DNA from: Blastobasis lacticolella | Taxonomy: Eukaryota; Arthropoda; Insecta; Lepidoptera; Blastobasidae | Length of the DNA: 64,000 nucleotides | Direction: 5' to 3' | NCBI GenBank assembly: GCA_905147135.1 | Contig: LR990043.1 | Location: 4,437,057 to 4,501,056, forward strand | Shown here: piece by piece, positions 11,161 to 21,609 of the stretch | Layout: every line of letters begins with the position of its first letter | Position numbering within the stretch: the stretch's first letter is position 1 | Notes under the pieces: generated by a model | The model's database searches: none | What the model was told of the DNA's origin: nothing | What the model saw: the letters and a program-made list of their open reading frames with translations, nothing else | Made by a program: the position numbers and the translations under genes

Positions 11161-12369
11161 ACTTTCGCATTTATATTATTAGTTAGATACGATTAGGATT
11201 CGAGATTGCATATTTACATTAACATTAAATAAACCTACATTATTACCTATAGGTAGGTATTTCTAAATTATTCAGTTCCACGAAAATGAAACCTGAGACA
11301 AAAGAATTATGATTAATACACCAAATAGAACCTAACATTGTTGTTCAATCTTAGTAAAAGAGGCTTGCCAGCCAGACCAGAATTCAATAACCAATTTTCG
11401 AGTTGCAGTCGCCGTATCAGAAACACAAAAACCTTAAAATACGACTTCCGAATCTCACCGCCGAAAAGATACTGTTCGTGGCACTATTTGGGTCTTTTAT
11501 CAGAGACGAGGCGTTAAAGTCAAGCCCCCGCCGTGCTGTGGGAACACAAACTACACAGTTTTACGACATTTTTACTGCTAACTGAAAGTCGGAAGCTGAG
11601 CCTTGGAAATTCAAATTTCAGAGGAATCGGAATTCGTTTTCATAACATCGGGTTATGCAATTCTGACGGTGTCTGCAAGGAAATGGTGTCGAACGGAGAT
11701 GGTAACTAATAAAAAATCATATATAAAATATTGTGCGTGAACATGCTGGACATTCAATGGTCATTGTGATATAAGTTTACATATCCATTTGTTCACAAAT
11801 CTTACCTTTAAGTTCATACTGTATAACTTCCGTGTACATAGTGAACTTTTACCGTGAAAACTCTTAGTCCAACTTTCCTAGAAATCGTAATTCCTCTGAT
11901 ACCACTTTAACGCAGACTAATACAAATTGCCTCAATTACAATTTCTACACCGATAAAGGTTTCCGAGGAACTTTAATACTAATTTGTGGCAAGAAAAGTG
12001 GGGAACATTATATTCGGGCGATTCTAACACCCTTCTAGACCTAATTGGCGGTAGACACGAAATCGGTATAGCTAACTGCTGAGTTATAACAACATTACTT
12101 TCCGGATTCTGTCCAAACGGATCGTAAACGAAACTAGGGACGCTTGTTACAGGGGTGGTTTTGTCGGAACCTGAGGGTTCTAACTAACTACCTAACTGAT
12201 GGAAAGATGGTAGTGGAGGAAGGGTTTGGAAAGTTGCTACGGCTCAGTTAATGTCATCGCTCAAGAAGATTATTGGAATAGGATAACAATTCATACAATT
12301 GCGATGAAACAAAAATTGTAATTGAAAACATGCTAAAGTTAAAAATATCCTTAACCTAAATATTGACTC
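11161..12369. other. no supported feature
   Basis: A 60-codon open frame at 11403-11585 has no recognised domain. No repeat family identified. Confidence 0.5.
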
Positions 12370-12615
12370 TATCATCATCATCATTATCATTTATAAGCCG
12401 AAAGACGCCCACTGCTGGGCAAAGGCCTCCCCCAGAGATCTCCACAACCGGTCCTGTGCCTTCTACATCCAGCTAGTACCTGCGATCTTTACCAGGTCGT
12501 CGGTCCACCTTGTGGGAGGCCTACCCGGTTGCGTTTTCCGGTACGTGGTCGCGACTCGAGAACTTAACTGCCATATCATCCATCTGTTCTTCGAGCTATG
12601 TGCCCACTGCCACTG
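12370..12615 (-). mobile_element. RTE-type LINE, 5'-truncated 3' end
   Basis: On the minus strand the frame gives GRPPTRWTDDLVKIAG and then SWM, the C-terminal signature of RTE-clade reverse-transcriptase ORFs in Lepidoptera. It is followed by GGGGGAGGCCTTTGCCCAGC and a GATGATGAT tail at the left end. Truncated 5' at the codons for the upstream HIARRTDG-like motif. Frameshifts and stops make it a dead relic. Confidence 0.8.
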
Positions 12616-12672
12616 CCACTGCCCAGTGCCACTTTGCAGTGGCAGTGGGCACATAGCTCGAAGAACAGATGG
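12580..12672. repeat. 36-bp perfect palindrome arms at the LINE 5' end
   Basis: Arm 12580-12615 and arm 12637-12672 are exact inverted copies separated by 21 bp. The left arm belongs to the minus-strand LINE; the right arm is the same LINE segment on the plus strand. This is a snap-back structure at the truncated 5' end of the insertion. Confidence 0.9.
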
Positions 12673-12730
12673 TTTCGAGCTTTGAAGACTCGAGCCAGAC
12701 TCGAGCTTTGAAGATAAAAAAATAATGTTT

Positions 12731-12800
12731 CTACAAATTCACACAGCACCATCTAGCCCCAAAGTAATCAAAGCTTGTGTTATGAGTGTTAAAAAGCTGT
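12731..12800 (-). mobile_element. family E SINE, 3' tail fragment
   Basis: ACAAATTCACACAGCACCAT then CTAGCCCCAAAGTAA is the reverse of the family E 3' end (compare 21610 and 62062). The tRNA-like head is absent. Confidence 0.6.
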
Positions 12801-13618
12801 TAAACTACATTCACACTTTTTTTCCAGATCGCTCGAAATAGTCGAAGTGGGAGTCGGAAGTAAAAGTCGGAACATCCGACCTTTCTGCTTCAACATTACT
12901 CAACAACAAAACGAGGCCTGTTTATAATATCCACTCGTGTGGTCAACAGGTGCTCTTTACGGGCTCCAAGTTGCCGTATAAATTCACTCTTTCGAGTTTT
13001 CCAAGTAAGTAATAATGTCCGGCGTGGTCGGGATAAATAACTTATAACTTATTGGGGACCCTTTCGAGAAAAATATGGTTTAATAAAATGCTCACGTAGA
13101 GGCTGGTGCTCGCAGTTTACACACAAGAACCGCTGTGGAGGACGGATATTAATCATGCCAAAGGAATATAGGCTATATGTTGCTGGCTCATGATTAAGAA
13201 AGAATTACGTATTAGGCACGTTGAAGGACTCCATTTTGCTTGCGCCTTCGTGCGCGTAATGTTCTGTTAATCTTAATAATCATTATGAATAGGTACAGTA
13301 TGCATAATAATGAGGTATACAAAATAATAAATACCTAATACACAATTCATGTCATAAACAATTATACAATTAACACATTAAATTTGTAGTCGTCTAAGTT
13401 CCTTCGATTACATGTCTAGCTTACTATTCAAAAAATTGACAACAGTGGAAAACGCGTATTATTTCGTGCTGTTGCAGGCACCACATTCAATTTCGGGATA
13501 TATTACACTAATCCGTATACCCGTGTAGGTACATATAGGTATATAATTCTTTATTGCATGTACGCAACGTATAATGTGTACTCAAAGGCGTACAACTCAT
13601 TCACTTTATATTAAATAA
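12801..13618. other. no supported feature
   Basis: AT-rich with no gene or named repeat recognised. Confidence 0.5.
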
Positions 13619-13947
13619 CTAGTGGATTCGGCGCGCCTTCTTTCGCGTGGCGTTCTACCCCTTACATTATCATACCCCTATCCTACATTACCCTACCCAT
13701 AGGGGCTCCTACACTACCCTACACCTATCCTACAACTACACTACACCTGCTCTAGACCTACCCTACACCTTCTTTACTTCTACCTACAATTTTTCGTTGC
13801 TTATAAACCTTCCTCTTGAATCACTCAATCCATTGCTGAAAACCGCATTAAAATCTGCTGCGTACTTAAAAAATCTAAGCGTAGATTCATACATCGGTAC
13901 ATAGAGACAGACGGCGTGAAGCGACTTCGTTTTATACTATGTACAGA
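13619..13947 (-). mobile_element. family G Helitron-like element, copy 1
   Basis: On the minus strand the element starts TCTGTACATAGTATAAAACG and ends GGATTCCACTAG-like at 13619 (reading ...CCGAATCCACTAG). It is flanked by A and T, the usual Helitron target. A short CGCG...CGCG hairpin (13632-13647) lies about 10 nt inside the 3' end. No Rep/helicase coding is present, so it is non-autonomous. A C/T-rich run of CCTAC units fills the middle. Confidence 0.7.
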
Positions 13948-14235
13948 TACATAGCGCCCCAGTGACCTAGCTGTGTGAAATTCAATTTTGAGCAAGGGGA
14001 AATTTCAATAACCAATTTCACTAATTGAACGTCCAAACGAAACAGTTAAACGGTGAAACCCATTGCCATTGCGCCGCTAACAAGTTTACCGGTGGTCGTG
14101 AAATAACTTCACCCTATCTTAGACTCCATCTTTAGGGAAATTAATTGTTGAAATAGCCACTGCTGACTAATGCCTTCGATTAATGTCGATTAATAAATTT
14201 ATTTAATGCGACGTGAAATATGGAACTTACGTTTT

Positions 14236-14485
14236 TTATTGACCACTTGAGTGGTTCAGTTGGTTTACATACCGGCCGCCACGCAGAGGTCTCGGATTCG
14301 ATTCCCGGCCGAGCAGAAATTGAAATGATGCATTTTAATTTCTGTTACGGGTCTGGGTGTAGTATAATAAGTATGTATTTAAAAAAAGACAAAAATTATT
14401 AGTAGTTTATCAGTTATCTAACACCCAAAACACAAGCTTTGTTTACTTTGGGGCTAGATGGCGCTGTATAAATTTGTCCAAGCAT
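14236..14485 (+). mobile_element. family E tRNA-derived SINE, copy 1
   Basis: Head with an A-box-like TGGTTCAGTTGG and B box GATTCGATTCCCGGCC, then AGAAATTGAAATGATG and CTGTTACGGGTCTGGGTG, ending GGGGCTAGATGGCGCTGT and ATTTATTTATATTTATTT. The head is too decayed to be a working tRNA. Confidence 0.75.
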
Positions 14486-14939
14486 ATATTTATTTATATT
14501 TATTTGTCACCAGTAGCCAACGCAATAACAGGCATGGGGAACCTCACAGCGACAACGCACTTGTGGTCCTGCATTTTTGTTACATGTGATATATGTGCAT
14601 GAATCGTAAATGTCACCTACCATTAGGCGGGCTGTCTGCACGCTTATTACTGGTAGTACAAGTATAGAAATATATCTAACCCCGTGTCCACCATAATCCA
14701 TTACTAACATCACTCCATGAAACCACCATTCAGTCTAATTGAGCCTCTATTTGTAATGGCAGTTAGCTTTATATCGACCATCAAAGCGACGGCAATTTTT
14801 ATTGTGTCGCCGGCGGGAGTACACGAAAATTCGTGACTAATTCCGCATTTACTGCCCTGTCCTTTGTTTCCAACTGTGGAAAAATTCTGGTGCGGTGGCC
14901 GTGGAAATGCACTGGTCGTAATACCACTCAGCGGAGTGT
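14486..14939. other. no supported gene
   Basis: Two minus-strand open frames (14507-14713 and 14710-14946) have no recognised domain. The stretch lies between two family E tails and may be an insertion between them. Confidence 0.4.
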
Positions 14940-15005
14940 AACACAAGCTGTGCTTACTTTGGGACTAGATCGCGCTGTGTGAATTGTCCATGCATATTTA
15001 TTTTT
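14940..15005 (+). mobile_element. family E SINE, 3' tail fragment
   Basis: ACACAAGCTGTGCTTACTTT then GGGACTAGATCGCGCTG and GTGAATTGTCCATGCAT match the family E 3' end. Same orientation as the copy at 14236. Confidence 0.6.
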
Positions 15006-15044
15006 TCATTTATATACCTACCTTAATTCTCCTTGACATTTTTT

Positions 15045-15140
15045 TACGGTAATACGGCAGACTAGCATACCTGATGGAAAGTAGTCACCGCCGCCTATGG
15101 ACATTGGCAACACCAGGGCTGCTACCAAAGCGATGCCCGC
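15045..15140 (-). mobile_element. LINE/family F-type 3' tail fragment
   Basis: CGGCAGACTAGCATACCTG, AGTAGTCACCGCCGCC and ATGGACATTGGCAACACCA are the reversed tail words of the F/LINE I group. Confidence 0.5.
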
Positions 15141-15204
15141 CTCAAAATTAGTGACCAATTCACTATAATCTTTAGAAATAGTAATCTCCACTCCAATCTT
15201 GTTT

Positions 15205-15400
15205 TGATTTTTCCCCTGACAAAATAGACGGGTGTAATAAGTTTGATGTAGGTATGTAATTGTGGCTCTGTGTATGGGTGTATTTGTGTGTCTGTATGTG
15301 GCATCATAGCACCTGAACGGATGGACTGATTTCGACGCGGTTTTCTTTCTTTGAAGCCAGTTTGTCGAGACGTTTCTTAGCTATGTTTCATCCAGTAGTT
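15205..15400 (+). mobile_element. family N repeat
   Basis: GACGGGTGTAATAAGTTTGA, a TGTGTGTCTGTATGTGGC region, then CTGAACGGATGGACTGATTT and CGACGCGGTTTTCTTTC. This is the best-preserved of four family N pieces. No termini or coding seen, so the class is unknown. Confidence 0.5.
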
Positions 15401-15689
15401 TATGAAATAAAGAAGTATAAATGAAAGTATGAATAGGTACTCGATGGGGGGTTCCGTCATTTTTCTCTCGGTAAGGTTAATCATCTTAGTTCATAGTAAT
15501 TTATTTGTAACATACGCTAGCTAGCCTAGCTGTGTCTGATCATTACCAATTTACAATGTCATTACCCTCCACCCAAAAAGACTCGTTATGTATGTTTGCC
15601 GTGTGTATATCCTCTATGTAACATTATAGATTATATATTATGGCGACATAGATCAAGTTCAGTCCGACGACCCCGTGTCACTGGAAAGG

Positions 15690-15930
15690 TCATATGTCCC
15701 CAGCATTTCCAGTACAAAAGTCACCGAGGGGCGCCACCATTAGCCCACAGTTGGGAGCGGAGTGTCCTGTAGTATAGCACTTAAGTGCTGGACCACTCAG
15801 CTCTGCTCGAGTCTCGCTTTCAGTTATTTTTCCACTTTTATGTTGATTGAGGCACTGAAAACTGGATGAATCTTTTGTGGATACTTTCTTCGTTTTCTTA
15901 CGATTGAGAACGGTTGACTTTCTTGTGTTA
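15690..15930 (-). pseudogene. possible retroelement gag/ORF1 relic with zinc-knuckle remnant
   Basis: The minus strand is open from 15986 to 15690 (98 codons). It encodes a lysine-rich stretch followed by CYTTGHSAPNC, which keeps C-x4-H-x4-C of a CCHC zinc knuckle but lacks the first Cys pair member. The 15933-15986 part is antisense of a family P repeat, so only the downstream part can be gag-like. No neighbouring protease or reverse transcriptase frame is found. Chance resemblance is possible. Confidence 0.3.
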
Positions 15931-15932
15931 CG

Positions 15933-16199
15933 AAGTGACAAACGAGCAGACAGCACACCTGATGGTAAGTGGTAACTGTCACCCATAACAACTACAATTC
16001 CTACATTTAGGATGCAGATAACAAAAATACAGAATCACAGGTGTCACTGTGAGGACGATGGACTGTGATGCCTGTTGTTTCGCTGGCTACGTAATCCTTT
16101 AAAACGGAACGCAACAATGCAAGCATTATTGCATTGTGGCAGAAATAGATAAGGCGGTGGTACTCACCACAGTGGTGGACAGAGTCCTACCACCTGACT
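15933..16199 (+). mobile_element. family P repeat, copy 1
   Basis: GTGACAAACGAGCAGACAGC, CACCTGATGGTAAGTGGTAA, a TTTCGCTGGCTACGTAATCC block, GCAGAAATAGATAAGGCGG and GAGTCCTACCACCTGA. A second copy is at 32235 and minus-strand pieces are at 43350, 46363 and 55965. No coding. Confidence 0.65.
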
Positions 16200-16641
16200 T
16201 AAAGCTTAGGGAACATAGTTCATACTGGCTATTGTCCTCGACTTCGGGTGCGGACAGGTATCGCCCTAATGTATCATAGGTATATGGGAGAAAGTTTCTC
16301 CGCCTTCTACACTACACGCTGTGTGCATGTTTATCAATAATGTTATGTAATAAACAAGACCAACACCATCAACACGTCAAATCCAGCTCAGCTATGACGT
16401 CATTTTCCTAACGACAATCTACACTTCAGGTTGGAAGCCAAACGAAGTGATGAAAAAACTTAACTAGCACCAGGGTAAATAATTAATTTCCCATTGAGGG
16501 AAAACCCACGGCATTTTTCCTTCGCCGACTCGAACCACTTTTCACTTTATTACGTAATTCCACGCTAATCGCAAATTAAAAAGCATGTTGCTCAAACTGT
16601 TTGTTACTTCAAGATAAGAGTTTACATGACTTTTTACGTAA
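16200..16641. other. no supported feature
   Basis: Nothing recognised. Confidence 0.5.
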
Positions 16642-17202
16642 CTAGTGGACCCGGCACGACTACGTTCGCGTGGCGTCCTACCCCTACCCCGGCCCTACCC
16701 CACCTCTATCCCAGTCGTACCCCTTACGTACCTTATGCGCTTATTACACATTCCTAAACTCAGTGACTGAATTCAGAAACAAAAAGCGTGAGAGGAAATC
16801 AAAGTGGAATGTACTGCTCATGGAATAAGGTCCATTTTTGTATCTCGAATGTTTGAAAAGCGGAGCGACGCGTGACTTAATATAAGTGATACAAAAATGA
16901 ACCTTATTCTTTGAGCAATACATTCCACTTTGATTTTCTCTCACGCTTTTTGTTTCTGAATTCAGTCACTGAATTAAGGAATGTGTAATAAGCGCATTAC
17001 ACCTACCTACCCTACACCAACCCAACACCTACTTTACATCTACCTACCCTTTTTTTCTTGTCTATAAACCTTCCTCTTGAATCATTCTAGCCATTGTTGG
17101 AAACCGCATTAAAATACGTTTCGTCGTTTCTAAGCGTACATACATACATACAGAGGGACAGACGGTGGAAAGCGACTTTGTTTTTTACTATGTATGTATA
17201 GA
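16642..17202 (-). mobile_element. family G Helitron-like element, copy 2 (interrupted)
   Basis: On the minus strand it starts TCTATACATACATAGTA and ends GGGTCCACTAG at 16642, followed by T. The 3' hairpin is CACG...CGTG. A 261-bp TIR element sits inside at 16736-16996; removing it leaves about 300 bp like copy 1. Confidence 0.7.
16736..16996. mobile_element. Harbinger-like MITE with ~100-bp inverted ends
   Basis: Terminal TGCGCTTATTACACATTCC at the left and its complement at the right. The inverted arms continue for about 100 bp with few mismatches, around a short centre. Flanked by TTA on both sides (16733-16735, 16997-16999), the 3-bp TWA-type target duplication of PIF/Harbinger elements. 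No transposase. Confidence 0.75.
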
Positions 17203-17416
17203 CGAACACGCGACCAGCTTAACAACCCCGCCCGTCGCTTCGTCAACAAAACTAACTTATTTTATCATGACTACTAATCAATATTTTATTACGTGCACCT
17301 TTTCACTCTTACAGATGACGCGCCCTGGGGACGCCCATTGGGTCTAATCACTAAATGTTAGTAATTAAAATGTATGTAAATAATTAAATTGAAACACTAC
17401 ATAATAATAATATTGG

Positions 17417-17672
17417 GCGTGTGGTGTCCGGCAGAGTAGAATATCACCAACCCCCTACACTCGTGGATGTCGTACAAGGTGACTAATGTTTTCGAGGCAA
17501 AAGATCAAGAGTCTCCGTAGTCTGGGAAAAGGGCAGCAGCATTTTCCATTGTTATATTTAAACACGCGATCTCCAACCCGCCTGCCAAGCGTGGAGATTA
17601 TGGCAATAACCGCTCCTTTCGTGGGAAAGGCCCTAAGTCCTGCAGTGGACTGTTACGGGCTGTGATGATGTG
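17417..17672 (+). mobile_element. family A short retroposon, copy 3
   Basis: Head GTGTGGTGTCCGGCAGAG at the left, shared 3' end and GATGATGTGATGAT tail at the right. The flanks share TAATAATAT, a likely 9-bp target duplication. Confidence 0.8.
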
Positions 17673-18427
17673 ATGATAATTATAATAATATACCATCACA
17701 GGATGACAATCGGCTACCGAAACTGTTCAACCAGTCTCGGGTTCCCAGCGGAAAACCTTTCACCAGAGTTATTCAAAGGTTTTTATAAAGGTCGAACATT
17801 TATTTTGCATCACAACCCATCAAAGTTTAATTAACCAGGCAAATAATAATATTAGCCCCCTGAGTAAATTTTAATTTACCGAAATTGATACACGTACCAT
17901 GGTAATACATTTTCCGTTACCGCTTTCATTCACCTACTAAATATTTTGACTTATTTTAGTACTTTACAAAGGTACCTATTTTATGAGTTTCAAGAAATAT
18001 CTACATTTTGTAAACCTTTAGAAGAAGTGTAGAAGAAAACACCTACAAGTATAAGAAATTGATAGACTCATCCAAAGTAATTATTACTTTTAATTCGTAT
18101 AGTTTCTGATCAAGTATCAAGATCTGCCGCCCGGAGCCTCGCAACCATTCACGGGCTTAAGGCTGTCCCGTTTAGTAAAGCAAAGGAACATCAAAGAAAA
18201 TAATATAGCAAGCAGAGTATGCAAACAGGACATGCGGTATTTAATTAACCCCTTTATATAAGAAAATGATATTAATTTTTGCCATAACATAACATTGCCT
18301 TGTCGCTACGCAGCACTCTTAGGGAAGTCATCGCATTGTGGCCACACGTTTAGTATTTTACTGTAAAAGCTGTCGGCGGTCGAAGTTTTACATGTGTAGT
18401 AAGATTTAATTTTTGTTTTTTAACAAA
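17673..18427. other. no supported feature
   Basis: AT-rich; nothing recognised. Confidence 0.5.
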
Positions 18428-18465
18428 ATTGGGAATAAAACGAGCAAACGGGTCACCTGATGCAT
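18428..18465 (-). mobile_element. F/LINE-type tail scrap
   Basis: AAAACGAGCAAACGGGTCACCTGATG is the reversed tail seen at 7283 (quoted words ACGAGCAAACGGG and CACCTGATG), cut off by the half-MITE that follows. Confidence 0.45.
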
Positions 18466-18539
18466 TTCACTTTGACTTGCTCTCACGCTTTTTGCTTCTG
18501 AATTTACTCGACTGAATTTAGCAAAATGTAATAAGCGCA
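18466..18539. mobile_element. half copy of the Harbinger-like MITE
   Basis: Matches only the right arm of the element at 16736-16996 (CACTTTGACTTGCTCTCACG ... TGTAATAAGCGCA) and is again followed by TTA. The left arm is missing. Confidence 0.65.
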
Positions 18540-18594
18540 TTAGTCTGAAGGGTGGTGAACAACTAGTTACCTAGAGGTCACTTATAGGATAAAT

Positions 18595-19048
18595 CTGGTT
18601 GAAACCATGGAAGCAGGCCTCGATCATCGGTGTAGGATTGCGGTCCTCTACAGATTGCGAGGTTGGTTGCACGGTTGCTTCTTTCGAGGAGCGTGCGAAA
18701 CAGTTGCACGACCTCATTCGGCCGACCCCTTTCCACTATCGAGAAATGCGATCCTGGCGTACGTACCATCCTTATGTCGTGGATTTTCCAGCTATTAGCA
18801 CAAACTGTTTTGGTTCGACCTTTATAATGCACACGGTTATGGAATGGTACGCAATCCACGTTGCCTGTGAGTGTGTGCTGCAAACATCTCCTAAAGTATT
18901 TCTTTTGTACCATAACATAGAGTTCTTCAAAAGGCATGTCTCTAGGTACCTCAAAGGCCGGCACCGCATCCGCTCCCCTCAGATTGCAGATGTCCTGGAC
19001 GACGCCGGCCGCTTTCCATCAGGTGGACCGCAATCATAATAAAAAAAA
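18595..19048 (+). mobile_element. LINE family I, 3' end of reverse-transcriptase ORF
   Basis: The plus frame 18599-19039 is open for 146 codons. It reads like the end of a jockey/CR1-type RT ORF: an EMRSWRTYHPYVVDF-type block, an MEWYA motif in place of the usual EWNSLP, then FFKRHVSRYLKGRHRIRSPQ. The stop is followed by an AATCATAATAAAAAAAA tail. Changed motif residues and a missing N-terminus mean a relic. The long antisense frames are shadows. Confidence 0.7.
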
Positions 19049-19284
19049 CGCTGTCTATCCCACATACATCCGAAGCGCGGCCACCCCAGCGCTTCGAACT
19101 TAATTAAATTGCGCGCTTCAAGCCTGGCGATATTGTGCGCGAAGTTTTCGCGCGGGAATAATAAATTAATATGGTACCCCTTGCAGGCGAGTGTCGAATG
19201 CGAGCGCTTAAGGCGTTTGATTAAGCTCCTCGTTCGTTAATAACATGGCTTGCTGAGGTGATGATTGAGGATTATTATTATTTA

Positions 19285-19632
19285 TTTTTTTATGTCATAC
19301 GGTAGGCAAACAGGCAAGCGGGCCACCTGATGGAAAGTGGTCACCACTGCCTATAGAAATTAGCAACACCAAGAGTATCGCTAATGCGTTGCCCACCTCT
19401 ATAACACGTTGCTCTGGCAGCAAAAAGCAAATGCCACTCCACTGCCAAAGCCACGGTTCCCCAAATCCCCACCCCATGGAGCACTGGAAACCTTACTCAC
19501 CGGCAGAAACACAATACTATTTAAAAGAGTATTATTTAGCTGCGATATTCTGTAAGGTACTTCCCCAGTCGGGCGGCTCCAATTCGAACGAGATACCCCG
19601 TTATGCCCTACCTCTCTTAAAAGATTAGAAGG
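19285..19632 (-). mobile_element. family F retroposon, full-length copy
   Basis: On the minus strand it starts TTTTAAGAGAGGTAGGGCAT, passes GTTCGAATTGGAGCCGCCC, and ends CATCAGGTGGCCCGCTTG, TTTGCC and ACATAAAAAAA. The GTTCGAATTGG word near the head resembles a weak B box, but no A box is clear. About 345 bp. Confidence 0.75.
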
Positions 19633-19710
19633 GAGGAAGGGACCACTAAAATATCCAACGGGCATTAACCACAGCAAATCCTGCAAAGGCTAGAGTATTG
19701 GTAAAAAAAT

Positions 19711-19775
19711 CATCTTGGCGTTCATATCTCGGTTGTGTTCTAGCGCAGGAGGGCCTATGGTCCGCCTTAACCATA
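19711..19775 (-). mobile_element. family C SINE, tail-end fragment
   Basis: CATCTTGGCGTTCATATCTC then GGTTGTGTTCTAGCGC and CCGCCTTAACCAT is the reversed SINE 3' end. It stops just before a second, longer copy in the same orientation. Confidence 0.65.
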
Positions 19776-19790
19776 AATAAAAATTATAAT

Positions 19791-20160
19791 CATCTTAGCG
19801 TTAATGTCCCGGTTGTGCTGTCGAGGACGAGGGCCCGGGGTCCGCCTTAACCATGATCCAGGATTTAGCAGATCAGGTAATTACAGCAACTGCCATCTGA
19901 CCTCCGTGACTCTGTTTGACAGGGGAACCTGACCAGTTTGGATCATTATGCCAGCCAGTTCATCACGATGTTTTCCCTTACCTTAAGAGTATAGGTTAGC
20001 ATTCAACTAATGTACATAAGAGTCATTTAGTCGTTCAGCAGAGTCATTTATATGTAGGTACGAATTATTGATATGTGGCCATGTAGCCGCAGTGGGATTC
20101 GAATCCGATACCTCTCGCTTACGAGTCAGATACCTTAACCCCTTGGCCACCGACGCTCTG
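19791..20160 (-). mobile_element. family C tRNA-derived SINE, near full length
   Basis: Reversed tail CATCTTAGCGTTAATGTCCC at the left, tRNA-like head at the right with B box (minus: GGATTCGAATCC) and A box (minus: TGGCCAAGGGGTTAAGG). A small internal duplication around AGAGTCATTT (20030-20052) lengthens it. Confidence 0.75.
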
Positions 20161-20337
20161 ACGCATCAAGTATTGGTATTTTTTTATAATAAGAGCTTTG
20201 TCCCACCTACCTCACCTACATGCACCACTACCACTACCTCAACGGTACCTAAACCTCAGGAAACCGAGAGAAAATTAACGTCTCATATTATTGGTGGACT
20301 GGCTTACTCTTGCTGTAGTTTTAGGTGGTTTTTCTTA

Positions 20338-20675
20338 ATTATACTAGACATACCTACGAGTATATAATATAATATAGCGTTCCGGCTCTGTCTGGCATTG
20401 TCGAGCCCGGTTCGGTTGTGGTTGGCGAGGGATACGTTTAATACAAAAAAATACAAAATACAAATATGTTTATTGAAAAAAGCAAAAATACATATTATGT
20501 TGTTACACGTTTCCAGTACATCAGCTAGTGCTACAGATAAATTGAGAGGTTATTTTAGCCACCACACTAGGGCAGGCCTGTATCGTGGGTTTCCTTCCTA
20601 CTTTCCTACCCCTTTACTTTTTGACGATTGAAAGAGATATTTAATGCCCTAATCAATAAAGAAATTTTGAATTTT
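20338..20675 (+). mobile_element. possible non-LTR retroposon 3' end
   Basis: Ends AATCAATAAAGAAATTTTG followed by TTTTGAA-type repeats, a LINE-like tail. The upstream part shows no recognised coding. Confidence 0.35.
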
Positions 20676-20841
20676 GAATTTTTGAATATTATGATATGAT
20701 AAATAATAAAACACTGGCTCACACATTCGACCTAGAAACTAGAAATATCTCACACGGAGATAATTTCATAGAAAATACGAACAGCGGTCTACAAAAACCG
20801 ACGACGCCGTGTCACCCAGACAAAAGCTATTAATTTTAAGT

Positions 20842-21184
20842 CATCATCATTATCATCTTGGCGTTAATGTCCTGGTTATGTTGCGCGCGTATGGGGTCCG
20901 CGTTGTACATGATCCAAGATTTGGCAGATCACGTAATTACAGTGGAGCGACTGCCATGTGACGTCCTTGACCCTGTCAACGGGGGAACTTGACCAGATTG
21001 GATCATGGTTACACATGCAGGTTTCATCACGATTTTTCCCTCACCGTAAGAGCATCGGTTAGAGATCAACTAATGTACATAATTTAGGAAAGAGTCACTG
21101 GTACATGGTCGCAGTGGGATTCGAACCCGGGACCTCTAGTAAGCGAGTCGGGTCCCTTAACCACTAGGCCACCAACGCTCCGAA
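20842..21184 (-). mobile_element. family C tRNA-derived SINE with 14-bp target duplication
   Basis: A complete 343-bp copy bounded by the perfect direct repeat TATTAATTTTAAGT at 20828-20841 and 21185-21198. Minus strand: head with B box GGTTCGAATCCC and A box TGGCCTAGTGGTTAAGG; tail CCAAGATGATAATGATGATG. It defines the SINE ends precisely. Confidence 0.9.
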
Positions 21185-21198
21185 TATTAATTTTAAGT

Positions 21199-21609
21199 AC
21201 TCAGCATAAATCAAATTCTGTTTCGGCGTTAGAGTATACATACATATATTGTCTTGTCTTGTTCAACTTATTTAACATTAGAAACAGGACAAACTAAACG
21301 AGTTTACACAGCTAATCTCCAAAGCGTTGGCCAATAAGATCAGCAAAACAAAGTAAAAAAAGACACGACTTGCACCACAATATCGCGACATGATTAAATT
21401 TTTCCCAACTTAATCTTACAGAAGCAAGCTTGTTAACTCAATTTGCAACATTGAAACTGCTAACAGTCGTTAGGTGAGGCTCCAGACCATTAAATGTTTG
21501 GAAGTCGCTAAGGAGGCACCATCGTTCGTCAAAAAGAAAACGTACAACTGTTTATTGGACATGCCTAAACATATACATTGCAGAAGTTGCGGGTTAATAA
21601 ATAAATAAA
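21199..21609. other. no supported feature
   Basis: Nothing recognised apart from a TAAATAAATAAATA run at its right edge that probably belongs to the family E tail. Confidence 0.5.

Noticed and set aside
18599..19039. 146-codon open frame with several long antisense frames, as a host gene
   Set aside because: Matches the end of a LINE RT ORF, is followed by a poly(A)-like tail, and has a second diverged copy at 26165.
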